Shown in pieces: positions 6,905 to 7,341 of a stretch of 7,341 nt of DNA (position 1 is its first letter; every line of letters begins with the position of its first letter). Under the pieces are notes generated by a model. The model ran no database searches. It was not told the DNA's origin and saw nothing but the letters and a program-made list of their open reading frames with translations. A program made the translations under genes and the position numbers. The stretch is from an uncultured Cetobacterium sp. (GTDB lineage Bacteria; Fusobacteriota; Fusobacteriia; Fusobacteriales; Fusobacteriaceae). The DNA is taken from NCBI GenBank assembly GCA_900766645.1, contig CAAFWD010000144.1, positions 1 through 7,341 of the forward strand, in the 5' to 3' direction.

Positions 6905-7341
6905 CTATTTTATAAACCTAATTGAATTTTTATCTTTGATTATTTTTTTTTCTTTTACAAAAAATGAAATTATTCTAGTTAAATTTCTATAACTTATATT
7001 TAATCTACTTGACAGTTCATCAAGAGAATTAAAAGTTATTACTCCGCTATTATCCTCAATATATTTTAAAAATATATCTTTAGCTTTTAAAGTACTTTTG
7101 TAGAAAATAGATCTATTGGTTTTTAAAAGTTTTTTATTACCTTCAATGGCAAGAAACTTCCAAAAGTCAATATTGTTAATAAGATATTCATTAGCTACTT
7201 GAAAAGGAAGTAAGATAACAAGTACCTCTGTTTTTGCAATAACATCAAAAAGTACTTCCTCTCTATTTATATACTCAATATCTCCAAAAATTTCAAGAGG
7301 CTTAAGAATATTTAAACATATTTGGTTTCCATTATCTAAAA
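6905..7341 (-). CDS. Crp/Fnr-family transcriptional regulator, 5' end outside the window
   Basis: An open frame enters from the right edge (first full codon at 7339-7337) and ends at TAG (6907-6905), giving the last 144 residues. The visible start is the end of a cyclic-nucleotide-binding-like beta-roll (LNILKPLEIFGDIEYIN, about 9-25, then strands to about 45). A long helical linker follows (about 50-95), then a C-terminal winged-helix DNA-binding domain (SLDELSSRLNISYRNLTRII at 105-124 as the helix-turn-helix, ending SIRFIK). The roll resembles the YeiL branch of Crp/Fnr, with GDIE in place of the cAMP-binding Glu/Arg cassette, so cAMP is an unlikely ligand. Whether an N-terminal iron-sulfur or cysteine sensor exists cannot be seen. 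The 18-bp gap to msrB, with no terminator, suggests cotranscription and possible control of this operon. Confidence 0.82.
   Translation of the reverse strand, partial: LDNGNQICLNILKPLEIFGDIEYINREEVLFDVIAKTEVLVILLPFQVANEYLINNIDFWKFLAIEGNKKLLKTNRSIFYKSTLKAKDIFLKYIEDNSGVITFNSLDELSSRLNISYRNLTRIISFFVKEKKIIKDKNSIRFIK

Overview
The window is AT-rich, uses almost only AGA for arginine, and has strong purine-rich ribosome binding sites. This fits a low-GC strict anaerobe. A member of the Fusobacteriota is my first guess, because the MsrB has a Sec signal peptide and a mature start resembling a periplasmic protein, and a clostridial-type Firmicute is the alternative. The species cannot be fixed from the sequence alone.

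Left half (+ strand, 37-4307): a near-consensus sigma70-type promoter drives three tightly packed genes. They encode a NuoE-like [2Fe-2S] subunit (98-646), a NuoF-like flavoprotein with a fused N-terminal [2Fe-2S] domain and C-terminal 2x[4Fe-4S] ferredoxin domain (646-2505), and a multi-cluster [FeFe]-hydrogenase catalytic subunit (2516-4261). Together they match the trimeric HydABC / Hnd type of soluble NAD(H)-linked hydrogenase. In characterised relatives this enzyme couples NADH and reduced ferredoxin to H2 by electron bifurcation or confurcation, and it removes excess reductant during fermentation. The maturases HydE, HydF and HydG are not in the window. A perfect 20-bp inverted repeat (4268-4307) ends the operon and also serves the convergent operon.

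Right half (- strand, reading 7341 to 4312): a tight cluster whose promoter lies outside the window. In transcription order it holds a Crp/Fnr-type regulator (5' end cut off), an exported methionine sulfoxide reductase B, an iron-containing alcohol dehydrogenase of the YqhD/butanol dehydrogenase type, and an EFR1-type protein with flavodoxin and 2x[4Fe-4S] ferredoxin domains. This last gene is interrupted by one in-frame TAG. The spacings (18 bp, 0 bp, 13 bp) suggest one transcript. The themes are redox sensing, repair of oxidised methionine outside the cytoplasm, reduction of aldehydes, and flavin/ferredoxin electron transfer.

I do not see a wholly new system. The points most worth a second look are the clean amber codon splitting the EFR1 gene with no other decay, the unfamiliar cysteine-bearing C-terminal tail of the NuoE-like subunit, the Ser in the H-cluster L1 motif, and the unusual operon partners of the exported MsrB. 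There are no tRNA or rRNA genes, CRISPR arrays or insertion sequences that I can detect.
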